A stretch of DNA of 64,000 bases from Hygrophila difformis (GCA_030278955.1 JAOANR010000015.1:19377073-19441072); one strand, 5' to 3'; counted from the first letter of the stretch, positions 18,967 through 30,662 are shown. Made by a program: numbers and translations. Notes: a model not told the origin generated them from the sequence alone.

Positions 18967-21868
18967 AATACTACATTTGGTAACATCAGGGAGCGCAAAA
19001 GAAAACTTAAGAACCGGCTTATTAGAATTCATACACGTATGGTTAGTGTTGATTCAGCCTGGTTACAGCGGCTAGAGGCTGAAATTAAATTAGATCTGGA
19101 AGCGGTATTAGCTCAGGAAGAATTGTTATGGTATCAAAAGGCTTGAGACAAGTGGGTTCAAGTTGGGGATCGGAACACCAAATATTTCCATGCGAAAGAG
19201 AAGGTTCATAAGAAGAGAAATTGTATCTATGGGCTTCAAATTGAGGACAAGTGGGAAGAGAATCAAGATGCTTTGCAAATTCATGTCATTGTTTATTTTT
19301 CAACCATGTATGGTGAGCAGCAGGCATTGGCGGATGGAGAAGATATACCGCCACTGCTACCTTTATTGGAGGATCATAAGCAGATATTGGATAGACAAGT
19401 GACAGACGAAGAGGTTAGTAAGGTGGTGAATTCGATGAGGGCACTAGCGGCTCGGGGGCCCAATGGTTTCTCTGCGGCTTTCTTCAAGAATTATTGGGAA
19501 TATTTGGCTCGGCCGGTGGTGAAGATGGTACATGATGTTGTCGCATCAAGCAAGCTCCCTGATGGCATGGCTCATGCTTTCATGTGTCTCCTACCCAAAG
19601 TGTATGTCCCCAATTCTGTTCAACAGTTCCGGCCACTTATGCTATGCAATGTGACGTTCAAGATTATAACAAACTTATTGGTCTTGCGATTGCAGCCTAT
19701 TTTGTGCGAGGTCATCAGTCCCTTTCAGTCCGCATTCTTGCCTGATAGGGGCCACTTATGCTATGCAATGTGACGTTCAAGGTTATAACAAAATTATTGG
19801 TCTTGCGATTGCAGCCTATTTTGTGCGAGATCATCAGTCCCTTTCAGTCCGCATTCTTGCCTGGTAGGGGTACGACGGATGACGGTATTTTATTGCAGGA
19901 AATGATTGCTTCACTAGAAAGTCCGTGGTCATCGTGTCATGTGGTGGTATTGAAAATTGATCTCGCCAAGGCGTATGATACGGTTAAATGGGAATTTCTA
20001 CAGTTGTGTTTGAATGAACTTGAGCTACCAAGGGGTTGTTGTGATTTACTTATGGAATGTGTCCGTTCTGCATGCTTTTCAATTTTGTGGAACGGGTCGG
20101 AAATATTAAGGGAACAGAGGATTGCGGCAAAGGGACCCTATTTCACCTTATTTGTTTGTTATAGTCATAGAGGTAATTGGCGCCTTTTATTACTACGGTC
20201 AGGGAGTTTTCAGATATCTCGTTTGATGTTCGCCGATGGCCTCATTTTTGCTTCTGAACTTGAGGAGGGAAGTATTGAGGCCATGGCGAATGTATTGGAG
20301 CGATTTGGATCTCGACCAAGGCTTGTGATGAACTCTGCTAAATCTACAACATTCTGCTCTTCAGATGCAACTTTGGAGGAAAGGGATTGGATAGAGAGGC
20401 ATCTTGGTATCCAGAATGGGAATCATTTGGGTAAATATTTGAGGTTCCCTATTATCCATGGTAGAATTAAATTGGCTCACTTTGATCCCTTGATATGGCG
20501 GTTGGAGGCTAAAATGAGCACTTGGTCTGGCCTCTTGCTTAATAAGGCAGGGCGTGTAACTTTGGCCAGGTCTGTGATGTCAGCTATCCCTGTTTACGAC
20601 ATGCAGATCCATATACTTCCTATGGGAGTGTGTAATAAGATCAACAGGCTTGTGAGACGTTGGAGCTGGAAGGGGGGAATGGGCGTGGTTTGCGTCTTGT
20701 TAACTGGAATATCATCACTAAGCCACGAAAATATGGTGGTCTGGGGATCCGACCATCTCATGTCATGAATCAAGCTCTCCCTAGGAGAAGATTATGGGAC
20801 TTTATGTTTAATCCCACTAAGCTATGGGTTAGACTGATGAAAGATAAATATGGGGAGGATGGTCTCTTCCCTACTTCATATTATGGTGGCACCAAGGTTT
20901 GGAAGATATTACATAAAGTGGTTGTTATATTTTGCAAAGGATATGGACTGCGTGTTGGGAATGGGCGAAGCTCTTTGTGGTATGTGCGGTGGTAGGAAGG
21001 AGGATGTGTAGCAGAACGGGTTCCTTTTGCACATGTCAATGATATTGAACTTAGGATTAAAGATGTGGTTTGGAATGGGCAATGGAACATGGACAATTTA
21101 TATCCATGGCTTTCTAGTGAATTGAAGGATCACGAGCTCCGTATTTGTCTAGCAACTCGGCTGACTTAATTCACTGGCGTGGTGAGCAGAGTGGAATTTA
21201 TACGGTTTAAGTCGGGCTTCGCTTGGTTAATGGGGAATGTTACAGAGGAGTGCGGTTGTGATTGGATGTGGAAACCGTGGATACCGGAAAAGCAAGGGGT
21301 TTTTTTCTTGTGGATATTATTAAGCCATGGGGCGCTGCCTATTAATGCTCTTAGACACCTTAGTGGTTTGGTGGCTTCTCCGTTGTGCTCGGTTTGTGGA
21401 GAATATGTAGAGGACTTGAGACATGCGTTGTTTACATGCTTCTGGGCTTCTCAAACATGGCGTAAAGGAGGGTTTTTTTCCAGCTTAATAATTTATCAAG
21501 TATAGGGGATGGCGATGTATGACATTGGTTGGAATTGGCTTCGAAAGTTTTGGGCTACTTTTTCATTGCTCTTCTCTGGGTTTGTTTGGTTGGAAAGGAA
21601 TCGCTGAATTTTCCGATCGAGGAGTAGAAAATAGGTTAAGACATGATGCAATGTCAAGCCAAACATCTTGCGCATGCCATGGAAGCACAAAGGGGAGGGA
21701 CGACGACGCGGATGAGGATTGGCAGGTGGGTTCAGTGGAAGCGGGAGACTGACACGGGATGGCTTTTGCATTCTGATGGCTGCGTTCTAAGTGAGAGTAG
21801 GAATTCGGGTTTCGGGGATATATAATTAGAAGCAGTAATGGAGAATGGAGAGGGGCGTGTAGTGGCAA
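18967..21868 (+). pseudogene. LINE reverse transcriptase, zf-RVT and start of RNase H (degraded)
   Basis: The frame opens with FGNIRERKRKLKNRL and LAQEELLWYQKA, the linker typical of plant LINEs before RT. RT blocks follow: ALAARGPNGFSAAFFKNYW, FRPLMLCNVTFKIITNLL, FQSAFLPGRGTTDDG and LKIDLAKAYDTVKWEF. The catalytic loop reads FADG rather than FADD (about 20230), so polymerase activity is lost. The block between about 20120 and 20215 is frame-shifted. The zf-RVT domain appears at about 21265-21465 (WKPWIPEKQGVFFLWILLSH, CSVCGEYVEDLRHALFTC). The first RNase H strand (about 21755-21868) is cut by the hAT insertion. A tag stop at 19143-19145 and several indels are further damage. Confidence 0.85.
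19631..19868 (+). repeat. 119-bp tandem duplication inside the LINE RT
   Basis: 19631-19749 and 19750-19868 are two copies of the same RT segment (ggccacttatgctatgcaat at the start of each), differing at about half a dozen positions. The unit is not a multiple of three, so the duplication itself shifts the frame. The divergence shows that it is old. Confidence 0.9.
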
Positions 21869-22047
21869 CAGGGCCGTCTTCACCATTTTGGGGGCCCGGA
21901 GCAAGTATTTTGATTGGGCCCCGTAATTTTAAAATGTTATTTAATATTAATTAAAAAATTTAAAATATTAAATATAATAAAAAAATACGTAAAATGAGTA
22001 TTCTAATGTATAGACTGAAAAATAAAAATATTAAGGGACTGAAAAAT

Positions 22048-24914
22048 TGTAACACCCCGGTTTTTGGTCACCCAAGTCGGGATGTCACCGCCACATCTCC
22101 CTAGCAAGACACGGTTTCTCCGAGCTTGCTAAAGAGATGCAAGGCTATGGGTTTTCAGAATTTAAAACATTCAAACAGCCCATTTATATATAATTTAAAA
22201 ATAGTACATCAAAGTTGCAGCGGAAAAATAATATTTACATGTATGTATCGCAGCGGAATTTAAATATAAGGCCAACATGGCCTAATCACGGGTTAAACAG
22301 GCCCGTTCATGCAATTTCTAGTCTAACGTAACATTTAAAAATAAATTGTTTCCCCAAACTTCCCATGAATGCATATGGTGATGCATATTCTTCAGCTCTG
22401 AAATAAACAGGGAAATAAAAATGGTTTGGTCAGCACTACGTGCTGAGTAAGTTACCACAAACATGATTGTGAGGTTTCAAAGCCTTTAATTAAATTTAAA
22501 AACATGTGCATAATATCCATGATTTAATTTATCCAACTAATAATAATTTAATTGCGTATTTTAAAAGACAAGGGTTTCCATAAGATCATAATTCAACAAC
22601 ATGATAAAATAATCGTAAGACATAATTTAAAGGCATAATTTAAATAAGGAAACTATTTAAGTATTTCAGGATTTCACTATCCCTCTTTTATTCGATATAA
22701 TCTAGTATAATTTATTCTTGGGGAATCGAACCCGCAAGAAAACAAACAATCGCCCTTGGGGAATCGAACCCGCAAGAACTCACATACATCCTAGGGAATC
22801 GAACCCGTAGGAATCAACACATATTCTGGGGAATCGAACCCGCAGAAAGACACACCCTGGGGAATCGAACCCGCAAGGTTTGACACGGACATCCTGGGGA
22901 ATCGAACCCGCAGGAGAACATACAATCGCCCTTGGGGAATCGAACCCGCAAGAACTCAAACACACCCTGGGGAATCGAACCCGCAAGGTTTGACACAGAC
23001 ATCCTGGGGAATCGAACCCGCATGAGAACATACAATCGCCCTTGGGGAATCGAACCCGCAAGAACTCAAACACACCCTGGGGAATCGAACCCGCAAGGTT
23101 TGACACAGACGTCCTGGGGAATCGAACCCGCAGGTGAAACAAGTTTCGCAAATTTCACGAGTTTCATCAAGAGTCCAAGATTTGACTCGGTCAACCACAG
23201 TTTAATCTAAAATGCATCTAAAATCAGATTTAATTTCAAAAATTCCGAAATTTCGCGTCTGACTCCAAAACGTCAAGATCTACAACTTTCGTGTTTTAAC
23301 TTTTTCAATCCGAGATGCCTAAATAGGTCAAAAACACTAATTTTCACAGAAGTATAAATCTGTCCGAATTTCCTAGGTCACAGTTTAGAGATTTCGAATT
23401 CTACCATAGCAAATCAACTCCAAAATTAACGAAATTTGACAGAGATCATCTTAAGACATATATCTACAAGTTTCATGTTCAGCAAAAGATCTAATTCATC
23501 CTATTTCTATTGTCAAAAACGCCAACAAGTTCGGGCCAAGAATCTGTCAAGATTTCAAGATCCACATCCTAGCAGTTTGGTTTCGGGTGAATTTCATATA
23601 TCAAATCATCACAAAAAATTTTGAAAATTTACGGAGGTGTTCTTAACGCATAGATCTACAACTCTTATGTTCAACGCTAAGCCTAGATCGGTCTAGATCC
23701 AAGGTAGAAATCACCAACAAGTTCGAACTAAAGTTCTGTCACCGTTTCAAGATCTAAACTCAAGGCAGGTCTGTTTGTGGTCGTTTTCGGATATCAAAAC
23801 ACGATGAAAAATTATGAAAATTTTACAGTACATAGATCTATGTCTTAGGAACGTTTTTCGTGTTTTAAGTTTTTCCGTTTGAAGTCGTTTTAAGGTTTGG
23901 AAAAATTAGACAAAACTATTGCGCCGTTAAAAATCACATATGGACAGATTTACGAAAGATTTGCTCAAGTTTCTAGATTTGAATATTTTTACTACTCCCA
24001 AAACCGTGTAAGCGTTAACTTACTGATTTACGGATGTCTCGGCTCGATGATTCGGAGGCGTGGCTTCCACGTTCTTCGTTCTCCCTCCGAGATCCTTCGT
24101 TTTTCCTCAACGCGTCCGGATCGGGGTTTAGAATAGGAAAGAGGTTTAATTAGGATTCGTTTTCGAATCTTGAATGGAAAAGAATGGTTCGAATCTTACC
24201 CCGATGATCGAAGACTCCTAATTTTCGTCCAGGTCAGTCCCTTGATTCGGTTTTGTGCCTCCGACGACTCCGGAATTAGGGTTTTGTGTGTAGAGAGATT
24301 TCGTAGGGTTTTGTAAAGATGTTCGGGGCTCCCAAGAGGGTTTATTTATAGATATTTAAGACCTAGGGCGTCCAAGATCTGATCCCAAGCGTCTTGAGTC
24401 GAGATATGTTCAACCGAAAGTCGAAAAATCCGCGTTCGGGCGAGAAAATCGCGGAACAGCCGCAACTGCCAAGTGGCGCGCTCTTGGTGCGGTGAACCCC
24501 TAAAGACCGCGCGGCGACCGCGCCGTCCTGGCCTGGACTTCGGTCTGGGCCGGGTCGTGCGATCCGTCGGGCGTTTCCTCCTCTCTTTCGGACTTCTATC
24601 CCTCTATGTTCCCGGATTCGGATTTCCGGGGTATCTTCGGGCTCCGATTTCCTATCTTAATTTTATTCGGACCTAAATTTATATTTGGACTCGAGTTATT
24701 GAGCCCATCGATGTTGGGTTTCCGTGTACCCATTTATTCGATTAAATTGTCTTCGGCTTCCCGGGTTTTCGGAATTTTGTTTTCTTTTAAATTTAAATTC
24801 CATTTCTCATCTTTTATGATTTTTTTTATCCATTTATCATTTTTATTATATTTATTTATTTATTTATTTAATTTATTGTATTTATTTTATGTTGGAAAAT
24901 TCTCGGGTATTACA
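22048..24914 (-). repeat. 3' LTR of the gag-only element
   Basis: 2867 bp. On the minus strand it begins TGTAATACCC and ends GGGGTGTTACA. A TATA-like ctataaataaaccc lies at about 24338-24350 on the minus strand. Confidence 0.92.
22718..23136 (-). repeat. Twelve-copy tRNA T-arm / Pol III B-box-like array (3' LTR)
   Basis: Twelve copies of a core reading GGGTTCGATTCCCC on the minus strand (one has CCCTAG at its end, and the flanks vary) are spaced about 33-42 bp apart. The core contains GGTTCGATTCC, a full match to the Pol III B-box consensus GGTTCGANTCC, and can form the stem and 7-nt loop of a tRNA T-arm. Three spacer types recur in order, giving a higher-order unit of about 110 bp. No A box or acceptor stem is visible, so these are not tRNA genes. 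Confidence 0.9.
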
Positions 24915-25200
24915 GTCTACCCTCCTTAAGAATCAACTTCGTCCTCGAAGTTGTGTTTCGGCTTTTCTCGTGCTAAGTCTTTTGTTTGTTTTATTATTTT
25001 GTGACTGAACTTAGAATTAAAACTTCTAAGCTGCCTACGTACCCGGTGAAGGGATCAAGCCATAACGTAGTTCAAAACAATTTGAATATGTTTATTTATT
25101 CATTCGGAATACATATCGTCAAAAATAAATGTCTATTTTACGGGGTATTACATCCTCTCCCCCTTAGGACTTCAGTTATGTCCCCATAACTGCCTACTTA
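24915..25200 (-). other. Double polypurine tract and vestigial LTR start
   Basis: Next to the 3' LTR the minus strand reads aaggagggtagac (24915-24927), a usable polypurine tract. A second purine run, ctaagggggagagga, lies at 25153-25167 right after the gag stop. It is followed at 25152 by TGTAATACCCCG, which copies the LTR start TGTAATACCC. The 238 bp between could be a remnant of another LTR end. No coding sequence is present. Confidence 0.6.
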
Positions 25201-26265
25201 TTATTCTCTTCCTTGATCTCCTTGTTGAGGGTTTACCAATTCTATCCTCTTCTCAATCATCTCCTCACGAACATTACATTCTCTAATCATGTGGTCTTCC
25301 CCACCACATCTATAACAAGTCCCACGCCTTGGGCACTCGCGCACCAGATGGGCTTGATGGCATTGTGGGCAACGGGGTACGACTGTACGACGTATGCCAT
25401 TTCTCCCATTATAGAAATCCTTATTCTCGTTCCTATCTTGTCCACCGTTATTGCTCCGATTCTTCTTCTCAAATTCTTGCGAGTCCTTGCTCGTCTCCCC
25501 ATTTTCCTTACGCTTCAGTTGCTGGACTCGATCAATTGCTACAGCTCGATCATAAACCGTCTGCAGGTTCGTGAATTGTCCTACTGCAAGTATCTCCCGG
25601 ATACTAAGGTTCAGACCCATCTCGAATTTCTGAGCCTTGTCAGAGTCGGTTGGTACTATCCTCGTAGCAAATTGTACTAACTCCTTAAACCGGGTGTAAT
25701 ACTCCTGCACCGTCCGTCCCTCTTGCTTCAGTGATAAAAACTCTTCGTACATTGCCGCCTTGGTGCTCATGGGGTAGAAGCGGTCCCTTAGATCCTCCTT
25801 AAGTTTAGTCCACGAATAAGCTTCTTCAGCTTCATCTAAATTCCTCTGGAGGTCTTGCCACCACTCATCGGCTTCGCCTCCTAAGTAGTAGGTTGCTACT
25901 CGTGTCTTTGCCTCATCAGGACATTTGATAGCATCCAAGAGCTTATCAAATGTACGGATCCACCCCTCTAGTTTGGCGGGATCCTCCTGCCCATCATAAC
26001 GTGGTGGTTGATAGGGATTCACCAACGCTAGATAGTTGGTTTGAGCTACGGGTGGAGGTACTGTTGCAGATGTCCTATGCACCTCCGCATTTCCTAATGC
26101 TACTAGGAATCCCTCTATCGTTTTTAAACGTGCTTCCATATTATTGGGCGCTTGAGGCACTTGCTCTCCTAGGTTCTGAGGACTTTCGCTGTTGTTTGGC
26201 GTGTTGGAAAGGTTAGCGTCAGTGCCGTTTGGGCTCACCTTCCTTGGTTTCCTCCTAGGCGCCAT
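25201..26265 (-). CDS. Gag of the gag-only LTR element
   Basis: A 354-residue intact frame. The retrotransposon gag domain spans about residues 90-230 (PPRYDGQEDPAKLEGWIRTFDKL-type start, YYLGGEADEWWQDL, LKEDLRDRFYP, FLSLKQEGRTVQEYYTRFKEL). The C-terminal region is basic with two zinc-knuckle-like motifs: CPQCHQAHLVREC (one residue short of the consensus) and CYRCGGEDHMIREC, a canonical CX2CX4HX4C. The start codon at 26265 is about 600 bp from the primer-binding site, a normal leader position. An intact Gag without Pol suggests that the element packages its RNA with its own Gag and borrows RT and integrase. Protein class is sure; the trans-mobilisation model is inference. Confidence 0.9.
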   Translation of the reverse strand: MAPRRKPRKVSPNGTDANLSNTPNNSESPQNLGEQVPQAPNNMEARLKTIEGFLVALGNAEVHRTSATVPPPVAQTNYLALVNPYQPPRYDGQEDPAKLEGWIRTFDKLLDAIKCPDEAKTRVATYYLGGEADEWWQDLQRNLDEAEEAYSWTKLKEDLRDRFYPMSTKAAMYEEFLSLKQEGRTVQEYYTRFKELVQFATRIVPTDSDKAQKFEMGLNLSIREILAVGQFTNLQTVYDRAVAIDRVQQLKRKENGETSKDSQEFEKKNRSNNGGQDRNENKDFYNGRNGIRRTVVPRCPQCHQAHLVRECPRRGTCYRCGGEDHMIRECNVREEMIEKRIELVNPQQGDQGRE

Positions 26266-26868
26266 TTTCTGTTATAACGTGTAGAGTTTAGATAGATCGC
26301 TCGAACGAGACGTTTCGTAAATTTCAAATTTCAAATTTTCGGATTTGTTGTTTGGAAATCCAAACAAGATTTTTGGAATAAAGAGTGTTTTAATAAAACT
26401 TGATTTTTTTATTGTTCCACATGAGGAAGTTTTCTAGTTCGTACCAGGATAGGAGTGGCTAAAGCCGAGATTTGTTATGCTTAGGCGCGCGCTTAGATGA
26501 ACGTGATCTAGAGCTAAGGCAAGATCAGTCTCTAGTTAGCTTCCTTAATTTGATGTCAAGCGTCTAAGTTATCTAGTGCAAGCCAAAAGATCTAAGTTAA
26601 TATTCGCCAAGATTCTAAGTTCAAATTCGCCAAGATTCTAAGTTCATAGAAGAGATGCAATATGCAAATGCAGATGATGATTTCCCCCCAAAAATAATTT
26701 AATGCACTATATATATATTTTTCCATGGGGTTTAAAATAAAAATTTCTCCATGGAAATAATACTTTAAAATTTAAAATAATTGTCAAAATATTAATAGTA
26801 GTTTAAAAATAATAAGGGTTTAAAAATAATACTTTAAAAATAAGAACAATAGTTTAAAAATATTCCGG

Positions 26869-26880
26869 GCTCTGATACCA
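26869..26880 (-). promoter_or_regulatory. Primer-binding site (tRNA-Met) of the gag-only element
   Basis: The minus strand reads TGGTATCAGAGC, three bases inside the 5' LTR. Confidence 0.9.
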
Positions 26881-26883
26881 ACT

Positions 26884-29760
26884 TGTAACACCCCGGTTTT
26901 TGGTCACCCAGGTCGGGATGTCACCGCCACATCTCCCTAGCAAGACACGGTTTCTCCGAGCTTGCTAAAGAGATGCAAGGCTATGGGTTTTCAGAATTTA
27001 AAACATTCAAACAGCCCATTTATATATAATTTAAAAATAGTACATCAAAGTTGCAGTGGAAAAATAATATTTACATGTATGTATCGCAGCGGAATTTAAA
27101 TATAGGGCCAACATGGCCTAATCACGGGTTAAACAGGCCCGTTCATGCAATTTCTAGTCTAACGTAACATTTAAAAATAAATTGTTTCCCCAAACTTCCC
27201 ATGAATGCATATGGTGATGCATATTCTTCAGCTCTGAAATAAACAGGGAAATAAAAATGGTTTGGTCAGCACTACGTGCTGAGTAAGTTACCACAAACAT
27301 GATTGTGAGGTTTCAAAGCCTTTAATTAAATTTAAAAACATGTGCATAATATCCATGATTTAATTTATCCAACTAATAATAATTTAATTGCGTATTTTAA
27401 AAGACAAGGGTTTCCATAAGATCATAATTCAACAACATGATAAAATAATCGCAAGACATAATTTAAAGGCATAATTTAAATAAGGAAACTATTTAAGTAT
27501 TTCAGGATTTCACTATCCCTCTTTTATTCGATATAATCTAGTATAATTTATTCTTGGGGAATCGAACCCGCAAGAAAACAAACAATCGCCCTTGGGGAAT
27601 CGAACCCTCAAGAACTCACATACATCCTAGGGAATCGAACCCGTAGGAATCAACACATATTCTGGGGAATCGAACCCGCAGAAAGACACACCCTGGGGAA
27701 TCGAACCCGCAAGGTTTGACACGGACATCCTGGGGAATCGAACCCGCAGGAGAACATACAATCGCCCTTGGGGAATCGAACCCGCAAGAACTCAAACACA
27801 CCCTGGGGAATCGAACCCGCAAGGTTTGACACAGACATCCTGGGGAATCGAACCCGCAGGAGAACATACAATCGCCCTTGGGGAATCGAACCCGCAAGAA
27901 CTCAAACACACCCTGGGGAATCGAACCCGCAAGGTTTGACACAGACGTCCTGGGGAATCGAACCCGCAGGTGAAACAAGTTTCGCAAATTTCACGAGTTT
28001 CATCAAGAGTCCAAGATTTGACTCGGTCAACCACAGTTTAATCTAAAATGCATCTAAAATCAGATTTAATTTCAAAAATTCCGAAATTTCGCGTCTGACT
28101 CCAAAACGTCAAGATCTACAACTTTCGTGTTTTAACTTTTTCAATCCGAGATGCCTAAATAGGTCAAAAACACTAATTTTCATAGAAGTATAAATATGTC
28201 CGAATTTCCTAGGTCACAGTTTAGAGATTTCGAATTCTACCATAGCAAATCAACTCCAAAATTAACGAAATTTGACAGAGATCATCTTAAGACATATATC
28301 TACAAGTTTCATGTTCAGCAAAAGATCTAATTCATCCTATTTCTATTGTCAAAAACGCCAACAAGTTCGGGCCAAGAATCTGTCAAGATTTCAAGATCCA
28401 CATCCTAGCAGTTTGGTTTCGGGTGAATTTCATATATCAAATCATCACGAAAAATTTTGAAAATTTACGGAGGTGTTCTTAACGCATAGATCTACAACTC
28501 TTATGTTCAACGCTAAGCCTAGATCGGTCTAGATCCAAGGTAGAAATCACCAACAAGTTCGAACTAAAGTTCTGTCACCGTTTCAAGATCTAAACTCAAG
28601 GCAGGTCTGTTTGTGGTCGTTTTTGGATATCAAAACACGATGAAAAATTATGAAAATTTTACAGTACATAGATCTATGTCTTAGGAACGTTTTTCGTGTT
28701 TTACGTTTTTCCGTTTGAAGTCGTTTTAAGGTTTGGAAAAATTAGACAAAACTATTGCGCCGTTAAAAATCACATATGGACAGATTTACGAAAGATTTGC
28801 TCAAGTTTCTAGATTTGAATATTTTTACTACTCCCAAAACCGTGTAAGCGTTAACTTACTGATTTACGGATGTCTCGGCTCGATGATTCGGAGGCGTGGC
28901 TTCCACGTTCTTCGTTCTCCCTCCGAGATCCTTCGTTTTTCCTCAACGCGTCCGGATCGGGGTTTAGAATAGGAAAGAGGTTTAATTAGGATTCGTTTTC
29001 GAATCTTGAATGGAAAAGAATGGACAAGAATGGTTCGAATCTTACCCCGATGATCGAAGACTCCTAATTTTCGTCCAGGTCAGTCCCTTGATTCGGTTTT
29101 GTGCCTCCGACGACTCCGGAATTAGGGTTTTGTGTGTAGAGAGATTTCGTAGGGTTTTGTAAAGATGTTCGGGGCTCCCAAGAGGGTTTATTTATAGATA
29201 TTTAAGACCTAGGGCGTCCAAGATCTGATCCCAAGCGTCTTGAGTCGAGATATGTTCAACCGAAAGTCGAAAAATCCGCGTTCGGGCGAGAAAATCGCGG
29301 AACGGCCGCAACTGCCAAGTGGCGCGCTCTTGGCGCGGTGAACCCCTAAAGACCGCGCGGCGACCGCGCCGTCCTGGCCTGGACTTCGGTCTGGGCCGGG
29401 TCGTGCGATCCGTCGGGCGTTTCCTCCTCTCTTTCGGACTTCTATCCCTCTATGTTCCCGGATTCGGATTTCCGGGGTATCTTCGGGCTCCGATTTCCTA
29501 TCTTAATTTTATTCGGACCTAAATTTATATTTGGACTCGAGTTATTGAGCCCATCGATGTTGGGTTTCCGTGTACCCATTTATTCGATTAAATTGTCTTC
29601 GGCTTCCCGGGTTTTCGGAATTTTGTTTTCTTTTAAATTTAAATTCCATTTCTCATCTTTTATGATTTTTTTTATCCATTTATCATTTTTATTATATTTA
29701 TTTATTTATTTATTTAATTTATTGTATTTATTTTATGTTGGAAAATTCTCGGGTATTACA
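26884..29760 (-). repeat. 5' LTR of the gag-only element
   Basis: 2877 bp, almost identical to 22048-24914 but with a 10-bp duplication near 29023. The TATA-like site (minus strand, about 29184-29196) predicts transcription starting near 29160. This leaves about 2.3 kb of R/U5 leader before the primer-binding site. Confidence 0.92.
27553..27971 (-). repeat. Twelve-copy tRNA T-arm / Pol III B-box-like array (5' LTR)
   Basis: The same array as at 22718-23136, also with twelve copies. It lies downstream of the predicted transcription start, so it would be part of the RNA leader. One core (about 27607) has a single-base change in the flanking CGC. Confidence 0.9.
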
Positions 29761-30662
29761 AAAATAATTCAAGATTCCACAAAGATGCTCATGTATCTTC
29801 AACTTTGGTACGTTTTTTTTTCTTTTTCATTGCGCACTTGCTATGAATGGAGCAGAACAACTATAATTCTCATTTACCAAATCCCATTTTTTTCAAAATC
29901 TAAATTGTTTTTTTTAAAAAAAAAAATCCGTCCCCAAAACAAACCCACTAAATATAATTCAAGATCCAATAAAGAAACAATAATTTGTGTATATACTGAA
30001 AATAATTCAACATACCGGAATGCCCAAGCAGACAAGCCCCAAATGATTAAAAGATTAAGCAATTACTATCTGTCTCTCCAATGGTCTTGGTGTTGGCTCA
30101 TTAATGAAGGAAACAAGGTAATTTCTTGCAGAATAGCTACTGTGTGTGGGGAGCAAAGGCAATGGGCAGTTGCTTTGTAGGTTTATGGGGTGGGTCGGGC
30201 AGTGATTGTGATTTATTGAGATGGTTGATATTGTGTGGAATTATGTGTTGTGATGTAGTGTAGCTCAGTAGGTAGAAGTTAAATTTAAAGAAGATGAATA
30301 GAAATCGGAAACCATGTCCACTTACCTTTAGAAGAAGATGGAGAGTTTTTTGGAAAACAAAATGTAGATGTCACAGGAGGAGGAGAAGAAGAAAAAATAG
30401 AAGTTTTTGGGAAAACAAAATGGAGACTGGAGAAGCTAAGAAGGAGGGGAAGTAATAATAAATTGCACAAGGAAGCAAAAAGGAAGCTTGGGAAATGTGC
30501 ATTTTTTGCAGAGATTTCAATAGGAGTGGAGAATGTGGAGATATTTTTAAAAGAGAAAAATATATGTATATATAATTTAAAAAAATTAATGGGGCCCCAA
30601 AAATTTTTGGGCCTGAGCAGGTAGACCAGTGGCTCCTGCTTAAAGCCGGGCCTGAGTGGCAA

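Larger units (their letters stand above)
22048..29760 (-). mobile_element. Gag-only LTR retrotransposon (TR-GAG type), young
   Basis: A 7713-bp element with 2867-bp and 2877-bp LTRs, a 1969-bp internal region and the 5-bp target-site duplication aaaat (22043-22047 and 29761-29765). The primer-binding site at 26869-26880 fixes the minus orientation. The internal region encodes only Gag, with no protease, RT, RNase H or integrase. That fits the non-autonomous TR-GAG class. By eye the LTRs differ by about 13 substitutions and one 10-bp indel (near 29023), about 0.45%, so the insertion is recent. Each LTR carries a twelve-copy array of a tRNA T-arm-like motif. Confidence 0.92.
21869..30654. mobile_element. 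Non-autonomous hAT element, split by an LTR element
   Basis: It begins cagggccgtctt and ends aagccgggcctg, imperfect terminal inverted repeats of the hAT type. An 8-bp target-site duplication agtggcaa (21861-21868 and 30655-30662) flanks it. Without the LTR element (22048-29760 plus one copy of aaaat) it is about 1.07 kb. Neither 21869-22047 nor 29766-30654 encodes a transposase, so it needed an enzyme supplied elsewhere. It splits the LINE RNase H. Confidence 0.85.

Noticed and set aside
22718..23136. CRISPR-like array (regular short repeats with spacers)
   Set aside because: Plant context, duplicated in both LTRs, and the 'spacers' themselves repeat in a three-type order. It is a minisatellite.
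22718..23136. Cluster of tRNA genes
   Set aside because: Only the T-arm/B-box part is present; there is no A box, anticodon arm or acceptor stem.
22780..23198. Minus-strand frames encoding repeated RVRFP/GFDSP peptides
   Set aside because: They are passive translations of the T-arm-like repeat array, found in more than one frame with no independent coding evidence.
24606..24929. Hydrophobic plus-strand frame in the LTR (and its longer copy at 29452-30180)
   Set aside because: Lies in antisense LTR U3 and AT-rich sequence, with no domain. The longer version only runs on into hAT sequence.
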